A DNA stretch of 64,000 bases, taken from Oscillospiraceae bacterium (GTDB lineage: Bacteria; Bacillota; Clostridia; Oscillospirales; CAG-272). Location: NCBI GenBank assembly GCA_015065455.1, contig SVQI01000002.1, positions 1-64,000 of the forward strand, in the 5' to 3' direction. This document shows, in pieces, positions 60,757-64,000 of this stretch (position 1 is its first letter; each line of letters starts with the position of its first letter). The notes below the pieces were generated by a model. It made no database searches. It saw nothing but the letters and a program-made list of their open reading frames with translations, and was not told the origin of the DNA. A program made the translations under genes and the position numbers.

Positions 60757-61623
60757 ATGAACGATATAAAAATATGCGTACTCGGCGGCGATATGAGACA
60801 GCTGTCGGCTGTACGGACGATGTGTAAAAAAGGATTTGACGTAAGTGTATTCGGAATAGATAAAACAATCCACGAGGCCAGAAACTGTACCACTTTAAAC
60901 GAAGCGGTGTCAAATGCATCGCTCATACTCCTTCCTCTGCCTTTTTCGGCTGACGGAATAAGGATATTCTGTCCGTTAAGCAACACTGATATTAAGCTTG
61001 ACGAGCTTATTTCCTCTCTATCCGACTCTCAAATCGTTGCCGGAGGAAAATTAAGCCACGTCTTTTGCAAAAGATTGACGGATAGAGGATGTAAAATATA
61101 CGATTATTATACATCTGAAAGGCTTTCTATTCTTAACGCAATTCCAACCGCCGAGGGTGCTGTAGCAATAGCTATGAATGAACTGAAAATTACTGTTTTC
61201 GGTTCAAAATGCGCCGTTGTAGGCTATGGAAGGATAGGCAGAATTCTCTCAAAAATGCTAAAAAGCTTAGGCTCTGACGTAACTGTTTTTGCAAGAAGTG
61301 AGAGCGCGTTAACTTGGGCCGAGGCAGAGGGTTTTACTGCAATAAATATAAGCAAAATGCAAAACTTTGTTTCCGATAAACACGTAATTTTCAACACTGT
61401 ACCAAGTATGGTTATAAATAATGATATCCTACAAAAAACAAACGAAAACGTAGTTATAATAGACCTTGCTTCAGCTCCCGGCGGAGTTGATTTTGAATCT
61501 GCAAAGAAAACAAACAGAAAGGTAATTTTTGCTCTTTCGCTTCCCGGCAAAGTGGCGCCTGACAGCGCAGGAAAGATTATAGCAGATACGGTAATATCAA
61601 GGCTGTTGGAGGTGGATTTATGA
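60757..61623 (+). CDS. dpaA: dipicolinate synthase subunit A
   Basis: With DpaB forms dipicolinic acid, the spore core solute, in the mother cell late in sporulation. The 288-residue NAD(P)-binding protein has ICVLGGDMRQLSAVRTM at the N-terminus, LPLPFSADGIRIF, the loop YDYYTSERLSILNAIPTAEGAVAIAM, and a Rossmann motif CAVVGYGRIGRILSKMLKSLG, then VIIDLASAPGGVDF. The ATG at 60757 has AGGAG nine bases upstream; an ATG at 60748 directly abuts that site. It overlaps dpaB by four bases. No clear sigma-K promoter was found upstream. Confidence 0.95.
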   Translation: MNDIKICVLGGDMRQLSAVRTMCKKGFDVSVFGIDKTIHEARNCTTLNEAVSNASLILLPLPFSADGIRIFCPLSNTDIKLDELISSLSDSQIVAGGKLSHVFCKRLTDRGCKIYDYYTSERLSILNAIPTAEGAVAIAMNELKITVFGSKCAVVGYGRIGRILSKMLKSLGSDVTVFARSESALTWAEAEGFTAINISKMQNFVSDKHVIFNTVPSMVINNDILQKTNENVVIIDLASAPGGVDFESAKKTNRKVIFALSLPGKVAPDSAGKIIADTVISRLLEVDL

Positions 61624-62195
61624 TTTGCTACGCTATGTGCGGCTCATTTTGCACTCTTAGTAACTCTTTCGACATTCTTGAAGCTATGAGCCACGGAGGA
61701 TATGATTTTCTCCCCGTAATGAGCGAAAAAACATATTCCACAGACACAAGATTCGGTAAAGCATCTTCTCATATTGCAAGATTTGAAGAAATATGTAAGA
61801 AGACGGTTATACATACCGTTCAGGATGCAGAACCGATAGGTCCTAAGCTCCACCCCGAAGCTATGATAATCTGCCCTTGCACCGGAAACACGCTTGCAAA
61901 ACTCGCAAACGGCATTACCGACTCTGCAGTTACAATGGCAGCAAAAGCGCATTTACGTAATGGTAAACCTCTTATTATAGCGCTTGCAACCAACGACGCA
62001 CTGTCAGCTAACCTTGTAAATATAGGCAAGCTTGTTTCAAGAAAAAATATATTTTTTGTTCCGCTTGTTCAGGATGATATTCATAAGAAACCGACGTCAC
62101 TCATTGCAAAATTCGACCTTCTTCCCGAAACACTGGACCATGCTATGCTCGGAAAACAGCTTATGCCGCTGTTTTTGGGTGAATCAAAACCATAA
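61620..62195 (+). CDS. dpaB: dipicolinate synthase subunit B
   Basis: A 191-residue flavoprotein-like subunit of the Dfp/PPCDC fold, partner of DpaA. It begins CYAMCGSFCTLSNSFDILE, has HPEAMIICPCTGNTLAKLANGITDSAVTMAAKAHLRNGKPLIIALATNDALS, the conserved core of SpoVFB, and ends with VQDDIHKKPTSLIAKFDLLPETLDHAM. The ATGA overlap with dpaA indicates translational coupling and the pair is complete. Together with sigK and SipL this shows that the organism carries late sporulation functions. Confidence 0.95.
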   Translation: MICYAMCGSFCTLSNSFDILEAMSHGGYDFLPVMSEKTYSTDTRFGKASSHIARFEEICKKTVIHTVQDAEPIGPKLHPEAMIICPCTGNTLAKLANGITDSAVTMAAKAHLRNGKPLIIALATNDALSANLVNIGKLVSRKNIFFVPLVQDDIHKKPTSLIAKFDLLPETLDHAMLGKQLMPLFLGESKP

Positions 62196-62250
62196 TGATA
62201 CATTATTCGTCATATAATTCAAATTTTTTTTACAAAAGACCTAAAATCTA

Positions 62251-62279
62251 TTGATTTTTTTGGTTGGTTATAGTAAAAT
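62251..62279 (+). promoter_or_regulatory. promoter of pfkA
   Basis: TTGATT (62251-62256) and TAAAAT (62274-62279) have a 17-base spacer, 42 bp before the start codon. Confidence 0.7.
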
Positions 62280-62320
62280 ATAGAATTGATTGAAGAATTA
62301 AAAATCAAGGGGAAATAGGC

Positions 62321-63403
62321 ATGGCAAAGGAATTCAGAAGAATCGGCGTACTCACATCGGGCGGAGATGCCCCCGGTATGAATGCTGCTTTACGTGCAGT
62401 TACAAGAGCTGCTATTGATAAAGGCGTTGAAGTTATGGGTATTTATGAGGGCTATAAAGGTCTTGTACACCCCCAGCTCAAGCGCTTCACCTCAAGAGAC
62501 GTTTCAAACATAATTTCAAGAGGCGGTACTGCTTTATATTCCAATCGTTGCTTGGAATTTAAAGAAGAAGAAGGTATGCAGAAGGCTATTCAAACTTGCC
62601 GCGACAATGAAATTGACGGTATTATCGCTATTGGCGGAGACGGTACCTTCAGAGGAGCTACCGACCTTTCTTTAAGAGGTATTCCCACAATAGGAATTCC
62701 CGGCACTATCGACAACGATATCACTTCAACTGAATATTCTATCGGCTTTGATACGGCTGTTAATACAGCTATTGAAATGATCGACCGTTTGAGAGACACT
62801 TGTGAATCTCACGCTCGTTGTAACGTTGTTGAAATAATGGGCAGAAATGCAGGTTGGGTTGCTCTTGAAGCAGGTATTGCAACAGGTGCTTCCGCTATTG
62901 TTATAAATGAAATTCAGTTTGATGAAGATAAGGTTATAAATCAGATTCTTGAAGCAAAGAAAAATAATAAGAGAAACTTTATTGTATGTATTGCAGAGGG
63001 TGTTCCCGCTGCTCTCGGCGATAAGCTTTACTCTGAAAAGTTTGCTAAGAGATTTGAAGAAAAAACCGGAATTGAAACAAAATTTGTAAGACTTGCACAC
63101 GTTCTACGCGGTGGCGATCCCACTATGAGAGACAGATGCATAGCTACTCAGATGGGTAGCGAAGCTGTTCGTTTGCTTCTCGAAGGCAAGAGCGATCTTG
63201 TTGTAGGTATGCGCAACGGTGAACTTATTTCCACGGAAATAAGCTATGCGCTCAAGCTTGACCGTATGTACAAAGGTACACTTAAGGAAGGCGATCTTGA
63301 CAACTTTACAGAAGAACAGATTGCTGAAATGAAAGCATACTGCGCAAAGAGACATGCAGACCTCGAAAAGCTTTACAACATCGCGTACGAAATGGCTCAC
63401 TGA
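62321..63403 (+). CDS. pfkA: 6-phosphofructokinase
   Basis: Phosphorylates fructose-6-phosphate in glycolysis. The 360-residue protein has GVLTSGGDAPGMNAALRAVTR, GYKGLV, AIGGDGTFRGA, IPGTIDNDI with the catalytic aspartates (around residue 128), DTAVNTAIEMIDRLRDTCESH and VEIMGRNAGWVAL. LRGGDPTMRDR lies near residue 262. The GGDG motif (glycine after the second D) indicates ATP and not pyrophosphate as donor. It is some 40 residues longer than the standard 320 because of a C-terminal extension. Ribosome site AAGGGGAAA. Monocistronic, with a terminator after it. Confidence 0.96.
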   Translation: MAKEFRRIGVLTSGGDAPGMNAALRAVTRAAIDKGVEVMGIYEGYKGLVHPQLKRFTSRDVSNIISRGGTALYSNRCLEFKEEEGMQKAIQTCRDNEIDGIIAIGGDGTFRGATDLSLRGIPTIGIPGTIDNDITSTEYSIGFDTAVNTAIEMIDRLRDTCESHARCNVVEIMGRNAGWVALEAGIATGASAIVINEIQFDEDKVINQILEAKKNNKRNFIVCIAEGVPAALGDKLYSEKFAKRFEEKTGIETKFVRLAHVLRGGDPTMRDRCIATQMGSEAVRLLLEGKSDLVVGMRNGELISTEISYALKLDRMYKGTLKEGDLDNFTEEQIAEMKAYCAKRHADLEKLYNIAYEMAH

Positions 63404-63424
63404 TAAAATACCGTATAAAATTAT

Positions 63425-63464
63425 CCCCAACGGCTTAGTACTAAACCGTTGGGGGTCTTTTTTT
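63425..63464 (+). terminator. terminator of pfkA
   Basis: The stem CCCCAACGG/CCGTTGGGG with a 12-base loop is followed by GTCTTTTTTTT. Confidence 0.9.
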
Positions 63465-63466
63465 AT

Positions 63467-64000
63467 TCATATAAAAAATTTTCTTTCCATTATTTCTTTG
63501 GCGGGACGATATATTGCAAGGAATATCAACAAGCCTCCAAGCATCACAAGCGACACGAGAGGATACAATGACCAACCAATAAATCTTCCCTGCATAAACG
63601 TATAGTTAACCAAAAATTCAATCAACAGCATAAACGCTCCGAGAGATATCAAAAAGCCACCGTAAATATACAATCTGCCTTTTTTTATATATCTGACCAG
63701 GGTAACGAGTGTGGTTATAAGTATTCCAATTCCTGCTACAAGGGGTAAAGCGAACGACAAAAACCAATGTCCGCCCGTTTTATAGTTTATATACAGTAAG
63801 TATACTGCCAACATCGCAAATCCAATGGGAACAAATATAACGGGATTCGGTTTTTTAAACCAGCTCGGCAACACTATTGAAACATAACTCAGAATTAAAG
63901 CACCAATAACGTACCCTGACCACGTAACAGACCTGTTTATCTGCCAATCACACAAAAATACAATAAAAATCGGCAAAACAGTTGCAAAAGTTACAAGTAT
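63467..64000 (-). CDS. partial multi-pass membrane protein (DUF6320-like)
   Basis: The open frame continues without a stop to the window edge, so only the C-terminal part (about 178 residues) is present. It contains about five membrane segments, for example VTWSGYVIGALILSYVSIV, PVIFVPIGFAMLAVYLLYIN, and ends WSLYPLVSLVMLGGLLIFLAIYRPAKEIMERKFFI, which recalls small integral proteins annotated DUF6320. The internal TTG that could act as a start has no ribosome site, supporting a start beyond the window. Function unknown. Confidence 0.7.
   Translation of the reverse strand: MLVTFATVLPIFIVFLCDWQINRSVTWSGYVIGALILSYVSIVLPSWFKKPNPVIFVPIGFAMLAVYLLYINYKTGGHWFLSFALPLVAGIGILITTLVTLVRYIKKGRLYIYGGFLISLGAFMLLIEFLVNYTFMQGRFIGWSLYPLVSLVMLGGLLIFLAIYRPAKEIMERKFFI

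Overview
The window comes from an AT-rich, endospore-forming Clostridia genome, most likely an uncultured anaerobic gut member. The evidence is a pro-sigma-K gene (sigK), a SipL-type coat morphogenesis protein, dipicolinate synthase dpaAB, HPr kinase, T-box and riboswitch regulation, AGGAGG ribosome sites and consensus sigma-A promoters with 17-nt spacers. No rRNA, CRISPR array, phage or transposase gene is visible. There is one tRNA, tRNA-Arg(CCT).

Layout. 0-5.5 kb: a tight minus-strand operon of unknown purpose (nucleotidyltransferase, dTMP-kinase-like P-loop kinase, acyl carrier protein, AMP-forming ligase, CYTH protein, possible DNRLRE-like protein), preceded by a 26-codon ORF with a very strong ribosome site. 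5.5-9.8 kb: a lipoprotein with four CxxC repeats and a C39-like peptidase domain, a GNAT acetyltransferase, proC and two membrane proteins. 9.8-16 kb: SipL-like protein, sigK, dxs, a Ppx/GppA phosphatase, a SpoU methyltransferase and trpS. 17-25 kb: two small unknowns, a DUF512 radical-SAM protein, a zinc-ribbon/propeller surface protein, der, plsY and an anchored PIG-L deacetylase. 25-26.7 kb: glyS.

26.9-36.1 kb is the accessory part. Two unknown ORFs with matching promoters are followed by an approximately 7.8-kb island bounded by 44-bp direct copies of the 3' half of tRNA-Arg(CCT). The island holds a TPP-riboswitch-controlled thiamine operon (thiS-F-G-H-E-HAD-thiD-thiC-thiN) and no integrase. 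Beside each of the three promoters in this part lies an array of tiny hairpins; in two arrays the hairpins are separated by a locus-specific 7-8-nt word that is direct on one flank and inverted on the other. The operon lacks thiL. ThiE, a HAD phosphatase and ThiN together suggest the route TMP to thiamine to TPP. DXP for ThiG would come from dxs at 12-14 kb, itself a TPP enzyme.

36-46 kb: trpB behind a Trp T-box, a cobalamin-riboswitch-controlled DUF4430 lipoprotein plus ECF S-component, pcrA, a Cys-rich protein with a sporulation-type promoter, an exonuclease and ychF. A candidate structured RNA follows, then a response regulator and histidine kinase. 47-53 kb: PDZ protein, citrate synthase, hprK and two tandem Gfo/Idh/MocA paralogues. 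53-60.6 kb: the miaB-mutS-mutL-tgt operon. 60.7-64 kb: dpaAB, pfkA and a partial membrane protein.

Functions are read from motifs and family knowledge without database searches. Several start codons were moved to the position best supported by a ribosome-binding site.
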